Shown: positions 8,627-17,815, counted from the first letter of the stretch. The stretch is 47,900 nt of DNA from Verrucomicrobiales bacterium (GCA_028047635.1 JAOFXR010000019.1:1-47900), one strand, 5' to 3'. Numbers and translations: made by a program. Notes: a model not told the origin generated them from the letters alone.

Positions 8627-9568
8627 ATGCTGACGAAAGAGACATTAACCGGCCCGTGGGCAGGACTGCCCGTTGCCTGGACACAGGACGGAAGGTTCGA
8701 TGAGGTCGTCTACCGGGGCGATGTCCGCCGCTGTTGCGAAGCGGGAATTCCCGGAATCTATACCGGCGGAACGACGGGGGAATTTTATGCGATCGAGATC
8801 GACGAATTTGCAGAGATCAGCAAGGCAACCGTCAACGAGTGTCATTCACACAAAAAGCCGGCAATGATCGGGTGCAGCGCGACGTCGACGACCGGAGCAG
8901 TGAGACGAGCAAAAATGGCCGCGCAACTGGGTGCGGATGCCATTCAGGTAGCGCTCCCCTTCTGGATGGAAGTGAGCGACGGAGCGATTGTTCCATTCTT
9001 TCAGGAAGTCGCTACAGCTGCCGAAGGTTTGCCTTTTTCCATCTACGAAACAGGACGCGCGAAGAAAACCCTGACCATCGAACAACATCGCGCCGTAAAA
9101 GAAGCGGTGCCGTCCTACCTCATGTCGAAGTCAAACGCAGGGACGGTCGGCGCAACCCCCGAAGGCTGTCGCGAGCTTTCAAAATTGGTGAATGTATTCG
9201 TCGGGGAACCACTATGGAAGGAACTGGGACCTTGCGGCGCACGCGGCGGGTGCAGCGCGATGGTTTATTGGAACCCGGCATTGATTCTTGATCTGTGGTC
9301 CTCCGTGGAGAAGAAGGACTGGGATACGGTCGGCCAACTCCATGAAAAAATCGACGCCTTCCACCAGTTTCTCGGATCCGAATTCGGCCCGCGCGGATTT
9401 ACCGATACCGCCTATGACAGACTCGCAGGAGTCGCTCTAGGAATTCTGAAAACGAGCCTGCAGTGCCGGGGGCCCTACCCTCATGCGACAACAGACGACA
9501 TCGAAACGCTTCGCAGTTGGTGTGAATCACATTTCCCCGAACTCTTAACTGCCGACACAGCAAAATGA
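8627..9568 (+). CDS. DapA-superfamily lyase/aldolase (dihydrodipicolinate synthase/N-acetylneuraminate lyase family)
   Basis: A 313-residue class I Schiff-base TIM-barrel enzyme. The GGTTGE pyruvate-binding motif lies at residues 47-52, the conserved tyrosine is in FSIYETGR near residue 141, and the Schiff-base lysine is in YLMSKSNAG near residue 168. Members split or condense pyruvate-containing compounds (KDG aldolase, N-acetylneuraminate lyase, 5-dehydro-4-deoxyglucarate dehydratase, dihydrodipicolinate synthase). Placement between an acyltransferase and a sodium/solute symporter in a hydrolase operon argues for a catabolic 2-keto-acid sugar lyase rather than lysine synthesis (inference). 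It overlaps the transporter start by 4 bases (ATGA). Confidence 0.88.
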   Translation: MLTKETLTGPWAGLPVAWTQDGRFDEVVYRGDVRRCCEAGIPGIYTGGTTGEFYAIEIDEFAEISKATVNECHSHKKPAMIGCSATSTTGAVRRAKMAAQLGADAIQVALPFWMEVSDGAIVPFFQEVATAAEGLPFSIYETGRAKKTLTIEQHRAVKEAVPSYLMSKSNAGTVGATPEGCRELSKLVNVFVGEPLWKELGPCGARGGCSAMVYWNPALILDLWSSVEKKDWDTVGQLHEKIDAFHQFLGSEFGPRGFTDTAYDRLAGVALGILKTSLQCRGPYPHATTDDIETLRSWCESHFPELLTADTAK

Positions 9569-11058
9569 GCAACGGACTTCACTGGATTGATTTTAGTATC
9601 GTCGCTGCTTACGCGCTTGGAATGCTGGGGATCGGCTGGTTCTACAGTCGCAAGCGAATCGACAAAGACGAGTACTTCACAGGCGGCAGAAAGATGAACC
9701 CGATCTTCATCGGCGTCTCCCTCTTCGCCACCTTGCTAAGCACGATTTCCTACCTTTCGAAACCGGGAGAGATCGTAAAAAACGGGCCATACACATTGCT
9801 AGCGGTCCTGGCGATTCCGATTTCATTTCTCATTGTCGGGTATTGCCTGATTCCGGTCTTCATGAAATTCCGGCTCACGAGTGCCTATGAATTGCTGGAG
9901 AAAAAACTGGGACTGAGCAGCAGGCTCATCGGAGCAAGCATGTTTGTATTGCTTCGCCTGATGTGGATGGCAGTGCTCCTGAATTTCGCCGCGGGCGCAA
10001 TGGTTGTCATACTGGGGATCGATGAGAAATGGATCTTTGCCGTGACGGCAATCATTGGTCTGATTGCTCTGCTCTATTCCTCCCTGGGTGGACTGCGCGC
10101 AGTGGTTGTCACCGACATGATCCAGTTCGTGCTTTTGTTAGGAGGCGCCATTCTTGTAATTGTCATCGTCTCGATGCGACTCGGTGGTCTCGACTGGTTC
10201 CCGACGGAATGGAATCCCGCCTGGAAAAAGCAGCCGGTTTTCAGCCTCGATCCCTATCTCCGATTGACCGTAATTGGAGTCATTGTTTCCCAAACGCTCT
10301 GGACGATCTGCACCGCGGGATCCGATCAAACCGCGATCCAGAGATATATGGCAACCGAAGATGCCAGCGCCGCAAGAAAATCCTATCTCGTCAACTCCAT
10401 CGTCACTCTTGTAGCGTCCCTCGTTCTTGCTCTCGTTGGTTTGGCGCTGATGGCCTACTACCGCCAGTTTCCAGATCAGTTTGCGACCGGCCAAACCATT
10501 TCAGGGTCCGCCGACAAGCTTTTCCCCTATTTCATTTCCCACCAGCTTCCCATCGGCGTCTCGGGTCTGGTCGTCGCAGGCATGTTCGCGGCTGCGATGT
10601 CGAGCGTGGACTCCGGGGTAAACTCAATCACCGCCGTTGTCAGTTCCGATTTCATTGGTCGCTTTCGACAAACAGAACATACGGCGCGCGAAGAACTGAT
10701 TCAGGCCCGCCTCATCGCTGCGGGCGTGGGCGTGGCGGTTATTTTGGCAACCACTCTCATTGACCACCTGCCGGGAAATCTTTTCGCTGTTTCGAAACGG
10801 GCGACCGAGTTATTCGTCACTCCCCTTTTCACACTCTTCTTTATGGCAATGTTCGTTCGGTTCGCCACTCCCGCCGGAGCCAACGCCGGAGCTCTCTCCG
10901 GCTTCCTCGCCGCCGCGACGATCGCCTTTTGGAATCCTCTCTTCGATGATGAACGCGCTCTCAGCTTCACGTGGATCAGTCCGATCGCTCTCATCGTCGG
11001 GATTACAGTAGGATGCTTCGTCAGCAAAATGACCTCGGAGAAAAAATCAGGAACATGA
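9565..11058 (+). CDS. Sodium:solute symporter (SSS family)
   Basis: A 497-residue membrane protein with about 13 transmembrane segments. It carries SSS-family hallmarks: an N-terminal helix then DKDEYFTGGRKMNP, the loop YSSLGGLRAVVVTDMIQFVLLL, and the conserved GLVVAGMFAAAMSSVDSGVN segment in the second half. The family couples sodium entry to uptake of sugars, sialic acids, amino acids or organic acids. It overlaps both neighbours by 4 bases (ATGA at each junction), which fixes it as the importer of this operon. The cargo is probably the product released by the secreted hydrolases; its identity is not visible. Confidence 0.93.
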   Translation: MSNGLHWIDFSIVAAYALGMLGIGWFYSRKRIDKDEYFTGGRKMNPIFIGVSLFATLLSTISYLSKPGEIVKNGPYTLLAVLAIPISFLIVGYCLIPVFMKFRLTSAYELLEKKLGLSSRLIGASMFVLLRLMWMAVLLNFAAGAMVVILGIDEKWIFAVTAIIGLIALLYSSLGGLRAVVVTDMIQFVLLLGGAILVIVIVSMRLGGLDWFPTEWNPAWKKQPVFSLDPYLRLTVIGVIVSQTLWTICTAGSDQTAIQRYMATEDASAARKSYLVNSIVTLVASLVLALVGLALMAYYRQFPDQFATGQTISGSADKLFPYFISHQLPIGVSGLVVAGMFAAAMSSVDSGVNSITAVVSSDFIGRFRQTEHTAREELIQARLIAAGVGVAVILATTLIDHLPGNLFAVSKRATELFVTPLFTLFFMAMFVRFATPAGANAGALSGFLAAATIAFWNPLFDDERALSFTWISPIALIVGITVGCFVSKMTSEKKSGT

Positions 11059-12971
11059 AATTGATCGCCCCACTCTCATCGCTGCTGCTTTTCTCATCAC
11101 CTCTTCTCGCAGCAGAGCCGGAGAACCTGATCGACAATCCGGGATTCGAATCCGGCGGGGTTGCATGGAAATTGGAAAAGGGGCGGGCGGAGATTGTGAA
11201 GGGAGATGCCCTGACGGGAGATCATTTTGTTCAAATGACCGATCAGAGTGAAGAAGAAACTCACGTTTACGAATCGAGACACTACCCTGCGAGACCCGGT
11301 GGTGAGTATACCGCTTCCGTCCACGTCCGAACCAAAGACAAAGGCGGTCAGGGGATTTATCTTAATTTCTTCAACGCTACCGGAGCTCGGCTCACCAGCG
11401 GAAATGTAAGAACCAAGGGTCCGACCACAGGGTGGGAAAAAATCACAATCACGGAGACCGCACCGGAAGACGCCGCCACGGTGATGGTGTTCCTGTATTC
11501 CTATTTGAAGGATGTCGGAACTTACGACTTTGATGAGGTGTCACTCACCGTCCAGGGCGGCGAAAGTTCCCCCGGCCTCTCGGCTTTGAACCCAACCAGT
11601 TTCGAACCCATCACAATCGGATCACGACGCGAACTGCTTGTTGATAGCCATCTCGTTGACGGAATATCAGGCCTCCGCTTTGCGCTCCACCATCCGAGAG
11701 ATGAAGGAATTGCCCTTCAACTGGACAAGCCCTGGGAGGGCAAATTCGCTGCCTACACAACGATCCTCACGGTAGGAGATACTTACCGGGCATACTACCG
11801 TGGACGTCCTGACGTCGGAAAGGATGGAGATGAATCGGAGTCCACCTGCGTCGCCGAATCGAAGGACGGCATCTCTTGGACGAGGCCTAGTCTTGGACTC
11901 CATGAAATGAATGGCTCAAAGGACAACAATATCGTCCTTTCGAAGCAATCCCCCTACTCGCACAATTTCTCCCCCTTCGTTGACAGTAACCCCGACGCAG
12001 ACCCAAAAGAAAAATTCAAAGCGATTGGCGGACTGCACCCGGAAGGCCTCGCCCTCTTTGTTTCACCCGACGGCTATAGTTGGTCATTGAAGAAGAAAAA
12101 GATCCTAACCAGTGAAAAATTCGCCTTCGACAGCCAGGCCTGTACCTTCTGGTCAGAGCTTGAGAAAAAGTATGTCTGCTTTTTCCGGACTTGGAAAAAT
12201 AAGGTTCGCTGGGTTTCTCGCGCCACCAGTGATGACTGCCTGAATTGGTCTCCCCATGTCGAAATGAAAAGTGATCGACCGGCCGAGCATTTCTACACGA
12301 GCCAGACCCACCCTTATTTTCGTGCGCCCCATCTCTACGTCAGTCTCGCGGCGCGCTTCATCCCCAAACGTCAGGTCATTACGGACGAAGAGGCCAAGGC
12401 CATCGGAGTGAATCCTAAATATTTCAAAGACGCATCGGACGCTGTCTTTGTCACTTCACGGGGAGATGACCACTTTGACCGGACCTTCATGTCCAGTTTT
12501 ATCCGTCCCGGAATCGGAGCGCAGAACTGGGTTTCCCGCACAAACTACCCCGCCCTGAACGTGATACAGACTTCTCCAAAAGAGATGTCGATTTTCTTAA
12601 ATCAAAACTACGCACAGCCAACCGCTCATCTGAGAAGATACTCGCTGAGGCTTGACGGGTTTGGGTCGATTCAGGCTGACTACGACGGAGGCGAATTGTT
12701 GACGAAACCGCTCATCTTCTCAGGTAGTAAACTTTCTCTGAACTTCTCAACCTCTGCGGCAGGCGGAATACGAATCGAACTACAGGAGCCCGATGGCAAG
12801 GTCATACCAGGGTTCAGCCTCTATGAATGCCGCGCGCAAATCGGAAACGAGATCGAGCGGACCGTCAACTGGGACAGCGAAGGAAAACTTCAGGATCTCG
12901 CCGGAAAACCGATTCGCCTGCGAATGGTGATGCGCGACGTGGATCTCTTTTCGCTGCAGTTTCAGAAGTAG
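11055..12971 (+). CDS. Secreted CBM plus five-bladed beta-propeller glycoside hydrolase-like protein
   Basis: A 638-residue exported protein. The ATG at 11055 overlaps the transporter stop and opens a clear signal peptide (MKLIAPLSSLLLFSSPLLA). Residues about 23-172 form a carbohydrate-binding module of the CBM4/9 type (NLIDNPGFESGG, YDFDEVSLTV). From about residue 205 a five-bladed propeller resembles the first gene of the operon, sharing the KDNN turn, 'ES-DG-W' strands and SPDGYSW. It is longer than the first paralogue because of the added binding module. The two are likely partners on the same glycan. The stop codon is only 3 bases from the convergent stop of the SDR gene, with no terminator hairpin between. 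Confidence 0.82.
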   Translation: MKLIAPLSSLLLFSSPLLAAEPENLIDNPGFESGGVAWKLEKGRAEIVKGDALTGDHFVQMTDQSEEETHVYESRHYPARPGGEYTASVHVRTKDKGGQGIYLNFFNATGARLTSGNVRTKGPTTGWEKITITETAPEDAATVMVFLYSYLKDVGTYDFDEVSLTVQGGESSPGLSALNPTSFEPITIGSRRELLVDSHLVDGISGLRFALHHPRDEGIALQLDKPWEGKFAAYTTILTVGDTYRAYYRGRPDVGKDGDESESTCVAESKDGISWTRPSLGLHEMNGSKDNNIVLSKQSPYSHNFSPFVDSNPDADPKEKFKAIGGLHPEGLALFVSPDGYSWSLKKKKILTSEKFAFDSQACTFWSELEKKYVCFFRTWKNKVRWVSRATSDDCLNWSPHVEMKSDRPAEHFYTSQTHPYFRAPHLYVSLAARFIPKRQVITDEEAKAIGVNPKYFKDASDAVFVTSRGDDHFDRTFMSSFIRPGIGAQNWVSRTNYPALNVIQTSPKEMSIFLNQNYAQPTAHLRRYSLRLDGFGSIQADYDGGELLTKPLIFSGSKLSLNFSTSAAGGIRIELQEPDGKVIPGFSLYECRAQIGNEIERTVNWDSEGKLQDLAGKPIRLRMVMRDVDLFSLQFQK

Positions 12972-12974
12972 ACT

Positions 12975-13778
12975 TCACCAGGCTCCCCAACCTCCATCAA
13001 CGAGGATATTTTGACCGGTCATGTAAGACCCCGCATCACTGACGAGCAGAAGCATCGCACCCTTTAATTCGTGCGGCAGTCCCATTCGCCCCATGGGAGA
13101 TTTGGTTTTCAGTCGTTCCACCATTTCCTGAGGTGCTTTTTCTGAAGGAAATGGACCGGGACTGAGGCAATTGACCCTGACATTATCTTTCGCCCAGTAG
13201 ACGGCCAAGTGCCTCGTCATCTGGATAATCCCTCCCTTGAGGGTATGATAGTGAACCGGGCTGGCGGGTCCGATTCCTTCGTAGGCTTCGGGGTAAGATC
13301 CCACCGCGCCATACATCGAACCAATCATGAGGACCGTCCCCGCGACCTCGCGTTGGACCGTATGATCGCGAAGTCGACGAGCAAGCAGAAAATAGCCGGT
13401 CGCATTGGCGAGTTGCTGGTTAAAATCCTCCCCCGAAACATTAGTCAGGTCATGGCCGTCGGCCGCATGACCATTGTTAATCACGATATCCACTTTTCCA
13501 CCGCGTAACACGGCATCGTCAAAACCCGAATCGATCGACGCTTCATCCAAATTGTCCAGAGCAACCCCAAGGTGCGTTTGGTTGTGATCGGCAGGAAGCT
13601 CGGCTGCGGTCGCTTCAGCCCTCTCGCGATCCCGACTCCCGACGATCACCGTGGCACCAGCCTCTGCGAGGGCATTAGCCATCGCGCCGCCGAGATAGCC
13701 GCTCGCGCCTGTGATGATCGCGTTCTTCCCGCGCAGGTCGAAAAGTTCGTTAATAGTGGGAGCTTTGTCAGTGCTCAT
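12975..13778 (-). CDS. SDR-family NAD(P)-dependent oxidoreductase
   Basis: A 267-residue classical short-chain dehydrogenase. It has a Rossmann nucleotide motif TGASGYLG (residues 23-30), an NNG segment (VINNGHAAD) as the NNAG variant, a catalytic serine in MIGSMYGAVG and the YxxxK pair in YHTLKGG. The C-terminal part (VNCLSPGPF, TGQNILVDGGW) is typical. It would oxidise or reduce a hydroxyl/keto group on a sugar or sugar acid. The start codon overlaps the end of the Gfo/Idh/MocA gene by 4 bases, so the two form a two-gene operon divergent from the dioxygenase and regulator. Confidence 0.93.
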   Translation of the reverse strand: MSTDKAPTINELFDLRGKNAIITGASGYLGGAMANALAEAGATVIVGSRDRERAEATAAELPADHNQTHLGVALDNLDEASIDSGFDDAVLRGGKVDIVINNGHAADGHDLTNVSGEDFNQQLANATGYFLLARRLRDHTVQREVAGTVLMIGSMYGAVGSYPEAYEGIGPASPVHYHTLKGGIIQMTRHLAVYWAKDNVRVNCLSPGPFPSEKAPQEMVERLKTKSPMGRMGLPHELKGAMLLLVSDAGSYMTGQNILVDGGWGAW

Positions 13779-14782
13779 GATATTTCCTGCCAGGTAAAAG
13801 TTTCCGCGCTCTTCAACGACGCTATATTCACCTTCAAGGTGCGAATCCCTTCTTCAAGGGTGCAAAGAGATTTTCCGTGTCCTTCAACTTCGTCCAGAAA
13901 CGCATTGTCCTGACGAATGTAGATTTCATCTATATCGCCCATCTCGAAGGGCTCATGGTTCCATTCACCATCGGGCTCAGTAATCCAGGAGACACGTTTC
14001 TTTCCGTAATTCGCACGAATACTCCCGCCTTCACAAATCACCGTCGTAATCACTTCGTTTTGTGCCTGTGTCAGGTTTTGCGCATAAGTCGCCATAACAC
14101 CGCCGTGATCAGCTAAACTGTGAACCGTATCCTCTACCGTTACCCGCGGAAGAGCCATATGCTTCGCATGGGTGACAATCTTATTCATCGGCCCGAGCAG
14201 CCAATCCCCGATGGAATAGAAATGCGTAATCATATCCTGGATGGACCCTCCTCCCATTTTCGGATCAGCAAAATAGACATCGGCATAGGCGGGACGAATC
14301 ACCGCAAGAGGCTGACCGATATCGACGCGAAGTTCGAGAGGGCGTCCGAACTTTCCGGAATCAAGCTTTTCTTTCAGTCCGATCATTGCGCTATGAGCGC
14401 GGTGCGTATAGCCAACCGCAACCACGACTGATTCCTCCTTTACCAGGTCCGCAAACTCCTGCACCCCATCCATTGAAAGGCTCAAAGGCTTCTCCATCAA
14501 AATATGGATTCCTGCCTTTGCCAACTGCATCCCTATCGGGATATGAAACGGAGCTGGAGCCGCAACGACAGCGGCATCGAAAGTGGTCGATGCCACAGCC
14601 GAATCGAGATTCTCAAAAGCGAGATCAGAGTGGATCCCATAGCGCTCGGCCACTTCGGCACGACAGCTGTCCATCGGTTCGCAGAATGCCATCTCGCACC
14701 GTCCCGTTGTCTGTAAGCAACGTAGGTGGCGCTCTCCGATGGAACCGGTGCCTATGACGAGGATCTTATGTTTTCTGTCCAT
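13775..14782 (-). CDS. Gfo/Idh/MocA-family oxidoreductase
   Basis: A 335-residue protein with an N-terminal NAD(P)-binding Rossmann fold (VIGTGSIGERHLRCL, residues 10-24) and the EKP motif of the family (LMEKPLSLSMDG) near residue 97, where the lysine is catalytic. The C-terminal alpha/beta domain carries the substrate-side segment MGGGSIQDMITHFYSIGDWLLG, in which the histidine is the usual catalytic partner. Family members oxidise or reduce sugars, inositols or sugar acids. First gene of the minus-strand pair, it is translated just before the SDR. Its promoter lies in the 14783-14973 region, which holds two palindromes. Confidence 0.93.
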   Translation of the reverse strand: MDRKHKILVIGTGSIGERHLRCLQTTGRCEMAFCEPMDSCRAEVAERYGIHSDLAFENLDSAVASTTFDAAVVAAPAPFHIPIGMQLAKAGIHILMEKPLSLSMDGVQEFADLVKEESVVVAVGYTHRAHSAMIGLKEKLDSGKFGRPLELRVDIGQPLAVIRPAYADVYFADPKMGGGSIQDMITHFYSIGDWLLGPMNKIVTHAKHMALPRVTVEDTVHSLADHGGVMATYAQNLTQAQNEVITTVICEGGSIRANYGKKRVSWITEPDGEWNHEPFEMGDIDEIYIRQDNAFLDEVEGHGKSLCTLEEGIRTLKVNIASLKSAETFTWQEIS

Positions 14783-14855
14783 GGATGATTGGAAATGGAA
14801 TTGAATTTTGAGAATTTGGCGAAATTAAATCGAAGTTCGACAGCGTCACGAGGCA

Positions 14856-14867
14856 ATGTTATAACAT
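14856..14867. promoter_or_regulatory. Perfect 12-bp palindrome, candidate GntR/FCD operator
   Basis: The sequence ATGTTATAACAT reads identically on both strands. It sits in the 191-base region between the divergent Gfo/Idh/MocA gene and the PhyH gene. The form T-G-T...A-C-A with a short AT centre fits the operator style described for the FadR/FCD subfamily of GntR regulators (GT...AC core). A GntR/FCD gene is the second gene downstream. Confidence 0.5.
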
Positions 14868-14870
14868 GTC

Positions 14871-14882
14871 ATTCCATGGAAT
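14871..14882. promoter_or_regulatory. Second perfect 12-bp palindrome in the divergent promoter region
   Basis: ATTCCATGGAAT is a perfect dyad whose centre is 15 bases from the centre of the palindrome at 14856. The two sites have different sequences, so they may bind one regulator weakly and strongly, or two different proteins. A global catabolite-type regulator is possible for this one. Confidence 0.35.
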
Positions 14883-14973
14883 AATAAATGGCGATCGGTT
14901 GCAACTCTTAAGTTACCCCGGGAGAATTCACCAACCATCGCAGATCAAAATCGAGAGTATCAGAGAAACGAGG

Positions 14974-15702
14974 ATGATGGATCAACTGAAAAAGAAATAT
15001 GACGAAAACGGGGTAATTCACGTCCCCGAATTCCTCTCAGCGAAAGATGTTTCCGAAATTCGGGAGGAGCTGGAAAGATACATTCATGAAGACCTTCGCG
15101 GGAAGCCTGCCGATGCGGCAACCCGGGAGGCCGATGGAGAGCAAGTGAGAAATCTTTGGCGACTCGAAGAGCACAACCCTTGCTTAAGAAAATTCGCTGA
15201 GCGAGCCGATTTGCTTCAATTGGTTCGAACACTGTTGAACGGTGAGCCCGTTTTGGCGGCGATTGAGACTTTTAACAAGCCGGCAAAAGTGGGATCAGGC
15301 GTTCCCCCACATCAAGACAACGCCTACTTTTGCCGCACCCCGGCGGACAAGCTGACCATTTGGATCGCGATTGATCCGGTGACAAATGAAAACGGTCCCG
15401 TCACCTACATCAAAGGATCCCATTTGAATGGCGTTCTCCCCACGAAGCCTTCCGGCGTCAAAGGCAACTCGATTGGACTGGCTGAAGAAGTAGCAACCGC
15501 GCCTGAAGCTGAGTTTTGCGGAATTCTCGCACCCGGTGACGCGACGATTCATCATTGCAATACGATTCACTGGTCAGCCCCGAACACAACCGACAGCCCC
15601 CGCCTTGGATTTTTAATGGTTTACCGGGGCGCTCACACCGAAGTGGATCAAGCGCTTCGCGAAACCTACGTCGCTGCATCGACCATCAATTCTCCGTCCT
15701 GA
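14974..15702 (+). CDS. Phytanoyl-CoA dioxygenase (PhyH) family protein
   Basis: A 242-residue Fe(II)/2-oxoglutarate oxygenase. The first metal-binding pair is in the segment PPHQDNAYF (H-x-D), the distal histidine lies in ATIHHCNTIHWSAPN, and the 2-oxoglutarate arginine is in RLGFLMVYRG. The start is taken at the ATG doublet 14974/14977 after AACGAGG. A longer version from 14866 would begin inside a regulatory palindrome and adds unconserved residues. Such enzymes hydroxylate small organic substrates and occur often in sugar or phosphonate/sulfonate gene sets of this lineage; the substrate is unknown. The GntR gene follows after 21 bases, probably in one transcript. Confidence 0.87.
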   Translation: MMDQLKKKYDENGVIHVPEFLSAKDVSEIREELERYIHEDLRGKPADAATREADGEQVRNLWRLEEHNPCLRKFAERADLLQLVRTLLNGEPVLAAIETFNKPAKVGSGVPPHQDNAYFCRTPADKLTIWIAIDPVTNENGPVTYIKGSHLNGVLPTKPSGVKGNSIGLAEEVATAPEAEFCGILAPGDATIHHCNTIHWSAPNTTDSPRLGFLMVYRGAHTEVDQALRETYVAASTINSPS

Positions 15703-15723
15703 CCTGAGCGATAAACGAAACTA

Positions 15724-16374
15724 ATGGCCGCCACCCAAGCTGAAAAATCCTACTCACTTTTGCGCGACAAAATCGTAGAGGGCGATCTGGCTCCCGGGGA
15801 TCGCCTCGTCAACCGGTCCCTGGCAGAAGAATTCGGAGTGAGTGTCATTCCTGTCCGCGAAGCCATCAACCGGATGGCAAGCGAAGGCCTCGTAAATCAA
15901 ATCCCGGGCGCAGGTGCTTTTGTACGCTTGCCTGAGGAACAGGAAATCAGAGAACTATGGATCTTCCGGGAATGCATCGAATGCAGTTCCGCGGCAGAGG
16001 CAGCGCGACACATTTCGGATCGAGAACTCACTGAACTCGATACCATTCTCGATGACTGGGAAGCGCTGACTGCTGAGATCGAAAAGCAATCATCAGGAAA
16101 GGCGACCCGGGCCCAGATGAAACAGTGGATGCAAAATGAGAAATCGTTTCACAATCGAATCGTGGAGGCTTCACGAAACCGGTTTCTTGTCCGCACCGCG
16201 AAAGAGAATCAAATGCTAACCCGCCTCTTTGGAGTCGAATCAAAGCCGATACGGATGAAGGCAAGAGACGCTAGACGAACCCATAGTGAACACGGCGAAC
16301 TGATAAAAGCACTTCGCCGTCGAGATGCGGAAACGGCGAGGCGGCTCATGAGCGAGCACATTAAGGGAAAGTGA
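15724..16374 (+). CDS. GntR-family transcriptional regulator, FCD (FadR-like) subfamily
   Basis: A 216-residue protein. The N-terminal winged helix-turn-helix is at residues about 8-72 (YSLLRDKIVEGDLAPGDRL, LAEEFGVSVIPVREAINRM, GLVNQIPGAGAFV). An all-helical FCD effector domain follows (residues about 80-212), with the usual spaced metal ligands including NEKSFHNRI, HSEHGELIKAL and MSEHI. FCD regulators bind small carboxylic acids or sugar acids and usually repress nearby catabolic genes. Co-transcription with the PhyH gene and the palindromes upstream suggest it is the local, autoregulated switch of the 4.8-16.4 kb locus. It is convergent with dgt, 27 bases away. Confidence 0.93.
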   Translation: MAATQAEKSYSLLRDKIVEGDLAPGDRLVNRSLAEEFGVSVIPVREAINRMASEGLVNQIPGAGAFVRLPEEQEIRELWIFRECIECSSAAEAARHISDRELTELDTILDDWEALTAEIEKQSSGKATRAQMKQWMQNEKSFHNRIVEASRNRFLVRTAKENQMLTRLFGVESKPIRMKARDARRTHSEHGELIKALRRRDAETARRLMSEHIKGK

Positions 16375-16401
16375 TCACAGAAACGCCCGCAACCCATCTG
16401 A

Positions 16402-17676
16402 CTAGATCAAATCAACTATCGATCCGAAGTCGGCGTCGAAGAGACGCTTGTAGGTGCGAGTCGCGATACCGTCAGTCATTTTCGCAATGACGTCGCATAT
16501 AATGCGGGCGCGACCAGCCTCGGTATCCTCTGCCTCAATCAGATCTTCCTCCTCATCACTGAGTAGCTTGAACCTCATCACTCCGGGAGCCGGGGAAATG
16601 TATTGCTCAGCGAAGACTTCGAAAAGACGACTTAGGATGTAGTCAGACTTCCGGTCCAATTGCTGAAGCTGACGGCTTTTAAAAACAAGCCCCAGCGAGA
16701 TCCGCTTATAGAGAGAGCAAGCCGCATCCGTCACCGGGTCAATCGTGAGTTGGTAACGATGCCGGGCCGAGGCATTGCTGAGAAATCTTTCCGATGTCTC
16801 CAACTGAGCCGCGTTGATAAACGCCCCGATCTTTTTCCCAATCGCCGACTCAACCCGCCCGCGACGCATCGCATCGATCAACTCCTCAATGAGGGCTTCG
16901 TCGGCGGTCGTGAGATCTTTTTGGGTCTCGGCCCACTGATGCACTTTTTCCACCGTGATAAATCCAGCGTGAATCCCGTCGGCGATATCATTGAGCGAAT
17001 AGGCCGTGTCGTCAGCCCAATCCATAATCTGACACTCGATCGATTTAAATCTGTTCCGCGCCTTCCCGGCGGAAAGTAATTCCGGAAACGTTTCACCTCC
17101 GACAACGAAATCGAGAATCGGTTTCTGTTCTGCATAGATGAAATGGTTTTTCTGATCCGCTATTTCACCGTAGAGCGTTTTGTATTTCAGAACACCATCC
17201 ATGAGCGCCCGCGAAGGGTTCATCCCCCGCCCCGGCCCGAAAAGAATCTTCGTGAGAATTCGCAGCGTTTGAGCATTGCCCTCAAACCCACCGTATTCCC
17301 GCATGAGCCGGTGAAGCGTCCTTTCGCCTGTATGACCAAACGGAGGATGACCAATATCGTGAGAAAGACAGGCTGCTTCGACAAGGTCCGCATCAATCTG
17401 ATAGTCGTCATTCAGGAGATTCGAGGTGCAGTTGAGCCGGTTGCAAATACTGCGCCCAATCTGCGCCACCTCGATCGAATGAGTAAGACGCGTGCGATAG
17501 AAATCATACTCTCCGCTGAAAAACACCTGCGTCTTATTCTGAAGCCGCCGGAACGAGGAGGTGTGAATGATCCGGTCTCGATCGATTTGGAACGATGTGC
17601 GGTGATCCCCTGATCCTCCGGTCTTATCCACCTCTATTCGATCCGTATCGAAAGATCCGTAAAATTTATTTTGCAT
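16402..17676 (-). CDS. dgt: Deoxyguanosinetriphosphate triphosphohydrolase-like HD protein
   Basis: A 424-residue HD-domain dNTPase that hydrolyses dNTPs to nucleoside and triphosphate. Visible motifs are RRLQNKTQVF, RTRLTHSIEVAQIGRSI (first His), CLSHDIGHPPFGHTGE (HD pair) and QIMDWADDTAYSLND (distal Asp), in the order of the family. The ATG at 17676 is chosen because the family's conserved part starts soon after it (FYGSFDTDR). The upstream alternative at 17736 would use TTG and add 20 residues. It ends in TAG, showing that TAG is a working terminator in this genome. No link to the neighbouring locus is apparent. Confidence 0.9.
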   Translation of the reverse strand: MQNKFYGSFDTDRIEVDKTGGSGDHRTSFQIDRDRIIHTSSFRRLQNKTQVFFSGEYDFYRTRLTHSIEVAQIGRSICNRLNCTSNLLNDDYQIDADLVEAACLSHDIGHPPFGHTGERTLHRLMREYGGFEGNAQTLRILTKILFGPGRGMNPSRALMDGVLKYKTLYGEIADQKNHFIYAEQKPILDFVVGGETFPELLSAGKARNRFKSIECQIMDWADDTAYSLNDIADGIHAGFITVEKVHQWAETQKDLTTADEALIEELIDAMRRGRVESAIGKKIGAFINAAQLETSERFLSNASARHRYQLTIDPVTDAACSLYKRISLGLVFKSRQLQQLDRKSDYILSRLFEVFAEQYISPAPGVMRFKLLSDEEEDLIEAEDTEAGRARIICDVIAKMTDGIATRTYKRLFDADFGSIVDLI

Positions 17677-17815
17677 GTGCTGACTGAAAAGAATGGACGA
17701 CTCGTCTTTCAACACCCTATCAAAGCGCACTCTCAAGGCAATGAGTTCATCCCTTGATGCACCCTATTAATAAAAATTGAATTCTTAGTGATTATGGAGC
17801 ATTTCAATAAATTAG

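Noticed and set aside
10971..11054. Upstream start of the CBM-propeller protein
   Set aside because: It would hide the signal peptide, which begins at the ATG overlapping the transporter stop.
14866..14973. Earlier start for the PhyH gene
   Set aside because: The upstream ATG lies in a perfect palindrome in the promoter region and the added residues do not resemble the family's N-terminus.
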